Made by a program: the position numbers and the translations under genes | Notes under the pieces: generated by a model | The model's input: only the letters and a program-made list of their open reading frames with translations | The model's database searches: none | What the model was told of the DNA's origin: nothing | In this document: positions 1 through 8,193 of the stretch, piece by piece | Layout: every line of letters starts with the position of its first letter | How positions within the stretch are numbered: the first letter of the stretch is position 1 | Assembly (NCBI RefSeq): GCF_000385215.1 | Contig: NZ_ARQK01000042.1 | Coordinates: 1-53,236, forward strand | Source of the DNA: Thioalkalivibrio thiocyanoxidans ARh2 | Lineage (GTDB): Bacteria > Pseudomonadota > Gammaproteobacteria > Ectothiorhodospirales > Ectothiorhodospiraceae | Reading direction: 5' to 3' | Length of the DNA: 53,236 nt

Positions 1-83
1 GCTTTTGCGTGCGAACAAGGCGCGGTGACCGCCGTGCAGTCATTCTGCACAAGGGAGCCGCAACGCCGTGCGCGCGCAAAAGC
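1..83 (+). repeat. Palindromic intergenic element, copy A
   Basis: The outer arms GCTTTTGCGTGCG (1-13) and CGCGCGCAAAAGC (71-83) are self-complementary at 12 of 13 positions. Inside is a core hairpin, GTGCAG-TCATT-CTGCAC, flanked by ACAAGGCGCGGTG and CCGCAACGC. The same flanks occur in reverse orientation in the neighbouring element at 101-201. The element may run past the window edge. Function is unknown; it could be a small non-autonomous mobile palindrome or a structured RNA end for the flagellar transcript. Confidence 0.6.
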
Positions 84-100
84 GGCCGAGCCCCTTCGGG

Positions 101-201
101 GTTGGCACCCCAGGTTCCCCGATCCTGCGTTGCGGCCCTTGCCGGTAGAACCACTACCGGCTGCGCACCGCGCCTTGTCTCGGAAAACCTGGGGTACCAA
201 C
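101..201 (-). repeat. Palindromic intergenic element, copy B (inverted relative to A)
   Basis: The arms GTTGGCACCCCAGGTT (101-116) and AACCTGGGGTACCAAC (186-201) pair at 15 of 16 positions. The inner hairpin is CCGGTAG-AACCA-CTACCGG (142-160). Read on the minus strand the core is ACAAGGCGCGGTG, hairpin, then CCGCAACGC, as in copy A. The outer arms share no sequence with those of copy A, yet each set pairs with itself. A short CCCC-TTCG-GGG hairpin (91-101) sits between the copies. No coding gene is visible in 1-257. Confidence 0.65.
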
Positions 202-257
202 GCGAGCGTGTACATTGATCAGTGTTTCCCTCTCGTATCCGATCGCTACTGTTCGTC

Positions 258-2369
258 TCAGGCACTCGTGGGGGCTGCCTGGCGGGCCGAGTCTTCCTGA
301 CCCACCGTGGCTACCACACGGATCCGCCGATTGTCGGGGATCTCGGTAAAGGCCAGCACCGCCAGGTTGCGCACCGCCCCGCGCAGCCATCCGGCAATCC
401 AGGAGCGGATCTCCGGGGCCACCACCAGGATGGCCGGCTGGCCGCTGGCCTCCTGACGCTGCGCCGCCTCCGACACCGAACGCTGCAGGCGTTCAGCCAG
501 GCCCGGCTCCAATCCCACGGTCTCGCCATTGCTGCCCTGCAGGGACTTATGCAAGAGCTGTTCCAACGATGGGTCCAGCGCGATCAAAGGCAGCTCCTCG
601 TCCGGCCCCACAAGGTCCTGCACGATCGAGCGCGACAGCGCCACCCGGACTGCCGCGGTCAAAACGCCGGGATCCTGACTCTTCACACCCTCCTCTGCCA
701 GGGTTTCGGCGATCGTGCGCAGATCGCGGATCGAGACCTGCTCGGCGAGCAGGTTCTGCAGCACCTTCAGGATCACCGACAGCGAGAGCGTCTTCGGCAC
801 CAGGTTCTCGACCAGCTTCGGCGAGTGCCGTGCCAGCTGGTCCAGCAGATGCTGCGCCTCTTCGTGACCAATCAGGCGATGCGCGTTCTCGCGGAACACC
901 TGCGACAGATGCGTGGCGATCACGGTGGAGCAGTCGACCACGGTGTAGCCGGCCCCCTGCGCCTGATCGCGATCAGCCGGATCGATCCACAGGGCGTCGA
1001 GGTTGAAGGTCGGGTCCTTGGTCGGCGTCCCCGGCACGGTGCCGAACACCTCGCCCGGGTTGATCGCCAGCTCGCGATCGGGAAAGACCTCGGCCTCCGC
1101 CACGGTGACGCCCAGTAGCGAGATGCGATAGGCATTCGGACCCAGTTCCAGGTTGTCGCGGATATGCACCGGCTGCAGCAGGAAGCCGAGTTCCTGGGAG
1201 AGCTTGCGGCGCACCCCCTTGATCCTCCCCATTAGCTGGCCATCCTGGGTGCGATCCACCAGCGGGATCAGACGGTAACCGACCTCCAGGGAGACCAGAT
1301 CCACCGGCGGCACATCGTCCCAGGTCAGGTCGCGGCTCTCGGGGCTGCTGTCCGCGGGCTCGTCGGGAACACGCTCCACCTCCACGGCCTGCTCCCGCTC
1401 ACGTCGCTGCATCAGGTAGGCCGAGCCCATGGCCAGCGAGGCCAGCCCCAGGAACACGGCATTCGGCATCCCCGGAACCATACCCAGCACCGCGATCACG
1501 CCACCGGCCACGTACAGCACGCGCGGGTTGGAGAACATCTGCCCGAACACCTGCTGGCCCATGTCCTGCGTGCTGTTGACCCGCGTGACGATGATGGCGG
1601 TGGCCGAGGACAGCACCAGCGACGGGATCTGCGCGACCAGTCCGTCGCCAATGGTCAGCAGCACGTAGTTGGTCGCGGCGTCGCCCATCGACATGCCGTG
1701 CTGCAGCGTCCCGATGGTCAGCCCGCCGATGATGTTCACGAACAGGATCAGGATCCCGGCGATCGCGTCGCCGCGCACGAATTTCGAGGCACCATCCATC
1801 GAGCCGTAGAAGTCGGCCTCGCTGGCGATCTCCTCGCGGCGCTTGCGCGCCTCTTCCTGGGTCAGCAGCCCCGCATTCAGGTCGGCGTCGATCGCCATCT
1901 GCTTGCCGGGCATGGAGTCCAGGGTAAATCGGGCGCTGACCTCCGAGACGCGCCCCGCGCCCTTGGTTACCACCACGAAGTTGATGATGATCAGGATGGC
2001 GAACACCACCAGCCCGACGGTGTAGTTCCCGCCCACGACGAAATCGCCGAAGGCCTGGATCACCTGGCCCGCCGCGTCGGTGCCGGTGTGCCCCTCCAGC
2101 AGGATCACGCGCGTGGAGGCCACGTTCAGCGCCAGGCGCAGCAGCGTGGCGACCAGCAGTACCGTCGGGAAGACCGCGAACTCCAGCGGGCGCGGCGTAT
2201 ACACCGCGACCATGATCACGACCAGCGACAGCGCGATATTGAAGGTAAACAGGACGTCCAGGGCGATGGGCGGCAGCGGCAGCACCATCATCGAGAGCAT
2301 CGCGATCAGCAGGATCGGCGCCCCCAGCCCCCACTTTCCGACAGTCCCCAGGCGGTCGAAGAAGGCCAT
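258..2369 (-). CDS. flhA: Flagellar export apparatus protein FlhA
   Basis: FlhA is the nonameric gate of the flagellar type III export machine. Its membrane half conducts proton-driven export and its cytoplasmic half docks chaperone-substrate complexes. The protein is 703 aa, normal for the family. About eight hydrophobic helices occupy roughly residues 15-310. The conserved cytoplasmic loop is around residues 140-200, with the segment DADLNAGLLTQEEARKRREE. A soluble four-subdomain C-terminal half follows. The ATG overlaps the flhB stop by one base (TGATG), so the two are translationally coupled. It is the last recognisable gene of the fliL-flhA run; no flhF is present in the 257 bases after it. 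Family assignment is secure. Confidence 0.97.
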   Translation of the reverse strand: MAFFDRLGTVGKWGLGAPILLIAMLSMMVLPLPPIALDVLFTFNIALSLVVIMVAVYTPRPLEFAVFPTVLLVATLLRLALNVASTRVILLEGHTGTDAAGQVIQAFGDFVVGGNYTVGLVVFAILIIINFVVVTKGAGRVSEVSARFTLDSMPGKQMAIDADLNAGLLTQEEARKRREEIASEADFYGSMDGASKFVRGDAIAGILILFVNIIGGLTIGTLQHGMSMGDAATNYVLLTIGDGLVAQIPSLVLSSATAIIVTRVNSTQDMGQQVFGQMFSNPRVLYVAGGVIAVLGMVPGMPNAVFLGLASLAMGSAYLMQRREREQAVEVERVPDEPADSSPESRDLTWDDVPPVDLVSLEVGYRLIPLVDRTQDGQLMGRIKGVRRKLSQELGFLLQPVHIRDNLELGPNAYRISLLGVTVAEAEVFPDRELAINPGEVFGTVPGTPTKDPTFNLDALWIDPADRDQAQGAGYTVVDCSTVIATHLSQVFRENAHRLIGHEEAQHLLDQLARHSPKLVENLVPKTLSLSVILKVLQNLLAEQVSIRDLRTIAETLAEEGVKSQDPGVLTAAVRVALSRSIVQDLVGPDEELPLIALDPSLEQLLHKSLQGSNGETVGLEPGLAERLQRSVSEAAQRQEASGQPAILVVAPEIRSWIAGWLRGAVRNLAVLAFTEIPDNRRIRVVATVGQEDSARQAAPTSA

Positions 2370-3520
2370 CAGCGGTTCCTCCTGCGGCCGCGCTGCTGCT
2401 CCGGATCGAGATAGTCGTCCGGCACCGGCAGGTCATCCGGCATCGCGACGTCCGCATCCGAGCGCTTCAGCTGATAGACATAGGCGAGGATGCGCGCGAC
2501 GGCGACGAACAGCCCGTTCGGGATCTCCTGGTTCAGGTCCGTGGTGAAGTAGATTGCGCGGGCCACCCGTGGCGCCTCGACGCGAATGATCTTGTGTTCG
2601 TCCGCCACTGCGCGGATCGAGGCCGCGACCTCGTCCGCACCCTTGGCCACCAGCTTCGGGGCCGCCATGCGTGAGGCCTCGTAGGTGATCGCGACGGCGT
2701 AGTGGGTCGGGTTGGTGATGACCACATCGGCCTTGGGCACCTCCTCCATCATCCGGCGCTGTGCCATCTCCTGCTGCAGCTGGCGGACCTTCTGCTTCAC
2801 CTCCGGCTTGCCGTCCGTCTCCTTGTATTCGTCCTTCAGCTCCTGACGGGTCATGCGCAGCTGCTTCTGGTGATTCCACATCTGGAACGGCGCATCGATC
2901 GCGGCGACCAGAATCAGCGCGGCCGACACCGCGACGAAGGTGCCGAGTGCCAGCTGTGCGGCATGCACGATGGCCTGTTCCAGGGGCTCGTAGCCAAGCA
3001 TCAGCAACCGGTCCGAGAACATCCACAGCACCGATACCGCGACCCCTGCGATCAGTACAAACTTGGCAAAGGTCTTGCCGAACTCCATCAGCCCCTGCCA
3101 GGAGAAGATGCGCTTGAGCCCCTTGAGCGGATTGAGCTTGGAGGCCTTGGGTTTCGCCGCCTGCCAGGAGAAGTTCGCCCCCCCAATCACGATGGGCGCG
3201 AGCACCGCCGCCACCATCAGTACCCCAAACAGCGGGAGCAGCGTGCGCAACGTGGCGAAGATCTGTTCCGTGAGATAGGGCAGCAGCAACGAGCTGTCGT
3301 AGGCCAGCTCGCGTTCGAAGTCGAAGCGAGCGGCCGTCTGCTCGGCCAGCTGGCCGCCCATCGTCGGGCCGAAGAACGTCATGAAACCGCCGGCCGCCAT
3401 CAGCACCAGGAACGTCGAAAGCTCCCGGGAACGCGGGACCTGACCCTTCTCCTTCGCCTCGCGCAGGCGTTTCGGAGTCGGCTGTTCGGTTTTCTCTTGT
3501 CCGCTCTCGTTCTCGGCCAT
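2369..3520 (-). CDS. flhB: Flagellar export switch protein FlhB
   Basis: FlhB is the export-gate protein that switches substrate specificity from rod/hook to filament when it cleaves itself. The 383 aa protein opens with the typical charged tail (TEQPTPKRLREAKEKGQVPR) and has four membrane segments between about residues 35 and 210. A cytoplasmic domain follows with the autocleavage motif NPTH at residues 270-273. The C-terminal tail after about 355 is rich in acidic and basic residues. The start codon lies 1 nt from the fliR stop, which places it in the same operon. FliK, encoded upstream, is its known partner in the switch. Confidence 0.97.
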   Translation of the reverse strand: MAENESGQEKTEQPTPKRLREAKEKGQVPRSRELSTFLVLMAAGGFMTFFGPTMGGQLAEQTAARFDFERELAYDSSLLLPYLTEQIFATLRTLLPLFGVLMVAAVLAPIVIGGANFSWQAAKPKASKLNPLKGLKRIFSWQGLMEFGKTFAKFVLIAGVAVSVLWMFSDRLLMLGYEPLEQAIVHAAQLALGTFVAVSAALILVAAIDAPFQMWNHQKQLRMTRQELKDEYKETDGKPEVKQKVRQLQQEMAQRRMMEEVPKADVVITNPTHYAVAITYEASRMAAPKLVAKGADEVAASIRAVADEHKIIRVEAPRVARAIYFTTDLNQEIPNGLFVAVARILAYVYQLKRSDADVAMPDDLPVPDDYLDPEQQRGRRRNR

Positions 3521-3521
3521 C

Positions 3522-4295
3522 CTAGAACCCCAGCATCGCTTGCATCAGGCCAAAGCCGTCGAACAACAGATCGCCGAGACGCTCCGGCAGGCCGGGCATC
3601 GTCAGCAGCAGCAGGATGAAACCCATCAGGATCATCATCGGGAAGCCCACCGCAAAGATGTTCAGCTGCGGCGAGGCGCGCGTGATCACGCCCATCGAGA
3701 GATTGACCAGCAACAGCGAGGCGACCGCCGGAATGGCGACCAGCACCGCTCCCTGAAACATCACGCTGCCGAATGCGATCAGCGACATCAGCGCCTCGGC
3801 ATTCAGCCCCGAAGGGGCGACCGGAAGTGTTTCGAAACTGGTCAGCAGCAGCTCCAGCGCGATCAGATGCCCGTTCATCGCCAGGAAGATCAGCGTGGCC
3901 ATGATCACGAAGATCGTGGAGACCACCGGCACCTGCACGCCCTGCGCCGGATCGACGATCGAGGCAAAACCAAGCCCCATCGACAGCGCAATCACCTCGC
4001 CCGCCTGGGTCAGCGCGGAGAACACCATCTGCAGGATGAAGCCCATCACCAGGCCGATCAGGATCTGGTGCACGGTCACCACCACGCCCTCGATACTGAT
4101 CGGGTCTACCGCCGGCAGCGCCGGCCCCTGCATGGCCACGAAGACCGCGAGCACCAGGGCAAACAGGATGCGCACCGTCGCGGTGAGCTGGTCGCCCCCG
4201 AACACGGGCATCACCAGGAGCATCGCCCCAATGCGGGCGAACGGCCACATGACCGCCCCCACCCACACAAGGATCTGATCCATGGCGAGGTTCAC
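3522..4295 (-). CDS. fliR: Flagellar export protein FliR
   Basis: FliR is an integral membrane component of the export gate, which assembles with FliP and FliQ at the centre of the MS ring. The protein is 257 aa with about six hydrophobic segments, as usual for FliR. The GTG start (4295) gives an N-terminus MNLAMDQILVW; an ATG four codons in (4283) is an alternative. It starts 6 nt after the fliQ stop and ends 1 nt before flhB, the standard fliPQR-flhB order. No anomaly is seen. Confidence 0.95.
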   Translation of the reverse strand: MNLAMDQILVWVGAVMWPFARIGAMLLVMPVFGGDQLTATVRILFALVLAVFVAMQGPALPAVDPISIEGVVVTVHQILIGLVMGFILQMVFSALTQAGEVIALSMGLGFASIVDPAQGVQVPVVSTIFVIMATLIFLAMNGHLIALELLLTSFETLPVAPSGLNAEALMSLIAFGSVMFQGAVLVAIPAVASLLLVNLSMGVITRASPQLNIFAVGFPMMILMGFILLLLTMPGLPERLGDLLFDGFGLMQAMLGF

Positions 4296-4301
4296 GGACG
4301 G

Positions 4302-4571
4302 CTACCCCACCATACCCGGCGCGGCGTCATAGAGCCGCTCCGTAAAATCGATGATCAGTGCCAGCATCCAGTGCCCGGAGATCAGCAACGCGGCAAACAT
4401 CGCCAGCAGCTTGGGGATGAACGAAAGCGTCATCTCCTGGATCTGCGTCGCCGCCTGCAGCATCCCGATCGCCAGGCCCACGGCCAGGGCCGTCAGCAGC
4501 GGCGGCGCGGCCAGCAGGACCACGACCGTGAGCGTCTCGCGCCCGACATCAACCACCATCTCCGGCGTCAT
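4302..4571 (-). CDS. fliQ: Flagellar export protein FliQ
   Basis: FliQ is a small two-helix membrane subunit of the FliPQR export gate. At 89 aa it has the family's usual length. It begins MTPEMVVDVGRETL and has hydrophobic stretches at about residues 15-40 and 50-78. The intervening segment AAATQIQEMTLSFIPKL is the conserved loop. It lies 12 nt downstream of fliP. Confidence 0.95.
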   Translation of the reverse strand: MTPEMVVDVGRETLTVVVLLAAPPLLTALAVGLAIGMLQAATQIQEMTLSFIPKLLAMFAALLISGHWMLALIIDFTERLYDAAPGMVG

Positions 4572-4583
4572 CGCGGAATCCCC

Positions 4584-5354
4584 CTAAACAAAGAAGCTGG
4601 TGGCGAGCGTGTTCATCATCAGCGCCCAGCCATCGACGAGGACGAACAGCATCACCTTGAACGGCAGCGAAATAATCAGCGGCGACAGCATGACCATCCC
4701 CATCGACATCAGGACCGAGGCCACCACCAGGTCGATAATCAGAAACGGAATCAGGATCAGGAACCCGATCTGGAAGGCCGTCTTCAGCTCGCTGGTGACG
4801 AAGGCCGGGACCAGCAGGCTCAGCGGGACGTCATCGGCATCCTCGAATCCGTCGATGCCGTTGATCTCGGCGAACATGCGGATATCGCTCTCGCGGGTAT
4901 GCGCGAGCATGAAATCACGAAGTGGCTGCACCCCCGCCTGCAGGACCTCCTCGGTCCCCATCTCCTCGTTCATGTACGGCACGACCGCGGTTTCGTAGAT
5001 CTCCTCGAACACCGGCGCCATCACGAACAGCGTGAGGAAGAACGCCAAGCCGATGAGGATCTGGTTCGAGGGGGTCTGTGTCGTCCCCAGCCCCTGGCGC
5101 AGGATCGCCAGGACCACCAGGATGCGCGTGAAGGCCGTCATCATGATCAGCGCTGCGGGCAGCAGCGTCAGCACTGTCATCAGCAGCAGAATCTGCAGCG
5201 TGACGGAATAGGTCTCGCCACCGTCCCCGTCGGTGGTTACCGACAGTGCCTCGATGCCCTCGCCGCCGAACTGGCCCCAGGCCAGCCCCGGAAGCAGCAA
5301 CAGCGCCAGCGCCACAAAGGTGCGCGGCAGGTATCTGAGCCGCCCGACCATCAC
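4584..5354 (-). CDS. fliP: Flagellar export protein FliP
   Basis: FliP is the pentameric core of the export gate, inserted through its own cleavable signal peptide. The 256 aa protein has an N-terminal signal (hydrophobic stretch ending LLPGLAWGQ) and four later transmembrane helices. The conserved segment [19 protein letters not shown] precedes the typical [15 protein letters not shown] periplasmic loop holds a family-typical acidic region. Its ATG overlaps the fliO stop by 4 nt (ATGA), so it is probably coupled to fliO. Confidence 0.96.
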   Translation of the reverse strand: MMVGRLRYLPRTFVALALLLLPGLAWGQFGGEGIEALSVTTDGDGGETYSVTLQILLLMTVLTLLPAALIMMTAFTRILVVLAILRQGLGTTQTPSNQILIGLAFFLTLFVMAPVFEEIYETAVVPYMNEEMGTEEVLQAGVQPLRDFMLAHTRESDIRMFAEINGIDGFEDADDVPLSLLVPAFVTSELKTAFQIGFLILIPFLIIDLVVASVLMSMGMVMLSPLIISLPFKVMLFVLVDGWALMMNTLATSFFV

Positions 5355-5794
5355 GTCCGTTCGCCTCCCGCCTCGCGACGGCCGGAGACCGCCCGGCGCA
5401 GGGCGCTCGAGAAATCAGGTGTCGCGGTTTCCTCGACATTCACCGGCTCGCGCAGCGTATGGAGGGTTCGCATACCGGAGGGCGCGACCCCGATCAGGAC
5501 CTGCTCCCCTCCCACCTGGACCAGCATCAGGCGTTCACGGGTACCCACCGAGCGCACCGCGACCAGTTCGATGGCCTGCGATCCCCGGCTCAGGCCACCC
5601 TGCGTGCGCCGCAGAATCCAGCCCAGAAGCACGATCGCCACGATCACGATCACCAGACCGCCGATCATCTGCGTCAGGTGAGCGGCGGCCGAGATCCCGC
5701 CACTCGCCTCCTCGGCGAGGGCGATCGCGGGCCAGAGCCCCCCTGTGCCGGCCAGTCCGAGGACTGCCAGCGAGCGTAGAAAGCGTAGTTTCAT
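5351..5794 (-). CDS. fliO: Flagellar assembly protein FliO
   Basis: FliO is a membrane scaffold that helps FliP fold and oligomerise. The 147 aa protein has a short hydrophobic N-terminus (possible signal, about residues 5-25), a second transmembrane helix at about 43-63 ([19 protein letters not shown]), and a cytoplasmic domain with the usual [17 protein letters not shown] segment. It lies between fliN (4 nt away) and fliP (4-nt overlap). The family is variable in sequence, so the call rests on topology, the conserved segment and position together. Confidence 0.9.
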   Translation of the reverse strand: MKLRFLRSLAVLGLAGTGGLWPAIALAEEASGGISAAAHLTQMIGGLVIVIVAIVLLGWILRRTQGGLSRGSQAIELVAVRSVGTRERLMLVQVGGEQVLIGVAPSGMRTLHTLREPVNVEETATPDFSSALRRAVSGRREAGGERT

Positions 5795-5797
5795 CAG

Positions 5798-6412
5798 TTA
5801 CTTGAGCTTGCGGATTCGTTCACTCGGGCTGATCACGTCGGTCAGCCGTATGCCGAACTTTTCGTTGACCACCACCACCTCGCCGTGCGCGATGAGAGTC
5901 CCGTTGACCAGCACGTCCAGCGGCTCCCCTGCGAGCCGGTCGAGCTCCACCACCGAGCCCTGGTTCAGCTGCAGAAGGTTGCGGATCGGGATTCGGCTGC
6001 GCCCGATCTCCATCGAGATGGTGACCGGTACATCCAGCACCATCTGCAGATTGATGTCTTCGGCCGACATCCCCGCTGACGCAGCCAGCTCCTCCGGCTT
6101 CAGGGGTTCAGCGTCCGGGTCGGGCTTGTGCTTGCGCTCCCGCTTTTCCGCCCCGGTCAGCGCATCCACCGATTCGCCCCCAGCAGCGTTCGCCTGCGCC
6201 TCGTTCAGCAGCGCGTCCGGGTCCGCCGCCGCGTCGCCGTCGGTCTCCTTCTGCTCGGCCAGCGCCGCGGCCCACTCGTCCGCGAGGGCGTCCTGGTCTT
6301 CCTCGGGCGCATCGCCCTCGGCGCCTTCGGCTGTTTCCGTCGTCACATCGCCCTCCTCTTCGGAGGCCCGAGTTTCATCTTCTTTCTTCTGGTCGTCGTC
6401 GGTGTCTGCCAT
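5798..6412 (-). CDS. fliN: Flagellar motor switch protein FliN, with long acidic N-terminus
   Basis: FliN forms the base of the C-ring with FliM and affects export and direction switching. The C-terminal ~85 residues are a clear SpoA domain (NLQMVLDVPVTISMEIGRSR and the end GIRLTDVISPSERIRKL). At 204 aa it is longer than typical FliN. The first ~115 residues are low-complexity and strongly acidic, rich in Glu, Asp and Ala, with no recognised domain. An acidic, disordered front end would suit a haloalkaliphilic cytoplasm, but that is inference. It starts 12 nt after fliM. Confidence 0.94.
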   Translation of the reverse strand: MADTDDDQKKEDETRASEEEGDVTTETAEGAEGDAPEEDQDALADEWAAALAEQKETDGDAAADPDALLNEAQANAAGGESVDALTGAEKRERKHKPDPDAEPLKPEELAASAGMSAEDINLQMVLDVPVTISMEIGRSRIPIRNLLQLNQGSVVELDRLAGEPLDVLVNGTLIAHGEVVVVNEKFGIRLTDVISPSERIRKLK

Positions 6413-6424
6413 GGGTGCAGCCCT

Positions 6425-7399
6425 CTATCGCTTGATGATGCGATCCGTCACCTGGATCGCATTCATGCCGTCGGATACGCCGAACTTCCCGCGAAACAGC
6501 GGGATATCTTCGACTTTCAAGGTCACGACCTCGGGGAGATCGATCGGGATGATGTCGCCCGGCTGAATGTCGAGCAGTTCCTGCACGGTCACTTCGGTCT
6601 CGGTCAGGATCGAGCTGATCTCGACCTCGGCATCCTGGATCTCTTCCTCCAGTGCTTTCATCCAGCGCTGATCCACATCCGAACGGTCGGATTGCAGCCC
6701 GGTATCGAGCTGTTCACGGATGGGCTCGATCATCGAGTACGGCAACGTGAAATGCAGATTGCCGCCACCACCATCAAGCTCGATATGGAACTCGCTGATC
6801 ACCACGATCTCGGTGGGCGACACGATGTTCGCGAACTGAGGGTTCACCTCCGAGTTCAGGAACTCGAAACGCAGATCCATCACCGGCTTCCAGGCCTTGG
6901 TCATGTCCTCGAAGGCACCCTCAAGGATGCCGTGGACCACCCGCATCTCCATCGGGGTGAAATCACGCCCCTCGATGCGGGTATAAAAGCGCCCGTCGCC
7001 GCCGAAGAAGTTGTCGACCAGGATGAACACGAGCTTCGGGTCGAACACGAAAAGCCCCGTCCCGTGCAACGGATGGGCCCGGACAAGGTTCAGGCTGGTG
7101 GGGACAAACAGGGAGTGCATGTACTCCGAGAATTTGGAGACCCGAGTCCCGACCACCGAGATCTCGGCCGACCGACGCAGCATGTTGAACAGACGGACCC
7201 GCAGATGTCGTGCAAACCGCTCGTTGATCATCTCCAGCGTGGGCATCCGCCCACGAACGATGCGATCCTGCGTGGCGAAGTTGAACTCCCGAGCCTGCCC
7301 GTCATTCGGAAACGGATCTTCCGTCTCGATATCGCCGTCATCGACGCCATGCAGGAGGGCGTCGATCTCGTCCTGACTGAGAATGTCCGTCTGCGCCAT
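6425..7399 (-). CDS. fliM: Flagellar motor switch protein FliM
   Basis: FliM is the C-ring protein that binds phosphorylated CheY and passes the switching signal to FliG. The 324 aa protein begins with the CheY-binding peptide LSQDEIDALL (residues 5-14). The middle domain has the FliG-contacting GGDGRF motif, and the C-terminal SpoA domain ends in the usual VTDRIIKR region. Length is normal. It lies 8 nt after fliL and 12 nt before fliN, in the fliL operon under the sigma-54 promoter at 7973-7988. Confidence 0.97.
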   Translation of the reverse strand: MAQTDILSQDEIDALLHGVDDGDIETEDPFPNDGQAREFNFATQDRIVRGRMPTLEMINERFARHLRVRLFNMLRRSAEISVVGTRVSKFSEYMHSLFVPTSLNLVRAHPLHGTGLFVFDPKLVFILVDNFFGGDGRFYTRIEGRDFTPMEMRVVHGILEGAFEDMTKAWKPVMDLRFEFLNSEVNPQFANIVSPTEIVVISEFHIELDGGGGNLHFTLPYSMIEPIREQLDTGLQSDRSDVDQRWMKALEEEIQDAEVEISSILTETEVTVQELLDIQPGDIIPIDLPEVVTLKVEDIPLFRGKFGVSDGMNAIQVTDRIIKR

Positions 7400-7407
7400 G
7401 GCGGGAC

Positions 7408-7899
7408 CTACTGCATGACCAATTCGTTGAAACGCACCGCTTCCACATCGTGTGGCGCGTCCCGCTCCTCGAGAATCTGTGCAATGGCATCGCGCAGATC
7501 CTCCGCCAGGGACTCCTTGCCCTCGCGGGTATTCAGGTCGTCGTAGTGCATCTCACCAAGAAGCCCCAGCACGTCGTTGCGCACGGCCGGCATATGCCGC
7601 TCCAGCCCTTCGATCACCTCGGGGTCGGTCGTAACGACGCTCAGCTCGACCCGCAGATAGCGGATGCGGCCGGGCCCGTCGATATTCACCGTCATCGGCT
7701 CCAGCCCGTGGTAGTGGCGCTCGGCCGGGCCTTCCTCACTGGCCTCGTCCTCGTCCGCACCACTCGCCAGGAAGAACCACGCCGCGGCGCCCCCCGCGCC
7801 GGCGAACACCAGCACCAGCAGGATGACAAGCAGGATCAACCCCTTCTTGCCCTTCTTGCCGGCGCCCTCTTCCTCCAGTTCGACTTCCTTTTCCGCCAT
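7408..7899 (-). CDS. fliL: Flagellar basal body-associated protein FliL
   Basis: FliL is a single-pass inner-membrane protein that surrounds the stator units and supports torque. From the ATG at 7899 it is 163 aa: a charged tail (AEKEVELEEEGAGKKGKKG), one transmembrane helix at about residues 20-45, an acidic linker and a periplasmic domain. The frame stays open to 7950, but 7899 has the better upstream GAGGGCGGGAA. It also gives the family's usual short cytoplasmic tail. It is the first gene of the fliL-flhA operon. Confidence 0.92.
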   Translation of the reverse strand: MAEKEVELEEEGAGKKGKKGLILLVILLVLVFAGAGGAAAWFFLASGADEDEASEEGPAERHYHGLEPMTVNIDGPGRIRYLRVELSVVTTDPEVIEGLERHMPAVRNDVLGLLGEMHYDDLNTREGKESLAEDLRDAIAQILEERDAPHDVEAVRFNELVMQ

Positions 7900-7972
7900 T
7901 TCCCGCCCTCGAAGTTCTCGCATCCGCCCATGCTGATGGCACAGGCTCACCCTGACTATTGCGTGATGTCAT

Positions 7973-7988
7973 TGCAAAGCCGGTGCCA
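7973..7988 (-). promoter_or_regulatory. Sigma-54 promoter for fliL operon
   Basis: The minus strand reads TGGCACCGGCTTTGCA: a full -24 box TGGCAC and -12 box TTGCA, with exactly 10 nt between the invariant GG and GC. It lies about 75 nt upstream of the fliL start. The rest of 7900-8193 shows no gene. An 8-bp GC-rich hairpin at about 8150-8170 after fliK lacks a T-run, so it is at best a weak terminator. Confidence 0.85.
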
Positions 7989-8193
7989 ATATCATTTTTG
8001 TGCTTGAGTTCAGTGACTTACAAGACGGTCGATACGGACTGACGGGAATCCAGCGCGTTACCGGGGAAGGGAATCGTCAAGATTCAGCCGCGCCAGCCCC
8101 GGTAGAAGACGGGATCTTGGCGGGATGATGGAGCGGGCGGACCGTTACAGGACCGGCGGGCGGCCGGTCCCGGCCCCTGAAGAAAAGCAGCGC

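Noticed and set aside
3540..5681. Plus-strand frame of 713 codons across fliR-fliO
   Set aside because: His/Arg/Gln-rich nonsense opposite fliR, fliQ, fliP and fliO, with no motif.
8150..8170. Terminator after fliK
   Set aside because: An 8-bp GC hairpin exists but no T-run follows on the minus strand, so it was not listed as a terminator.
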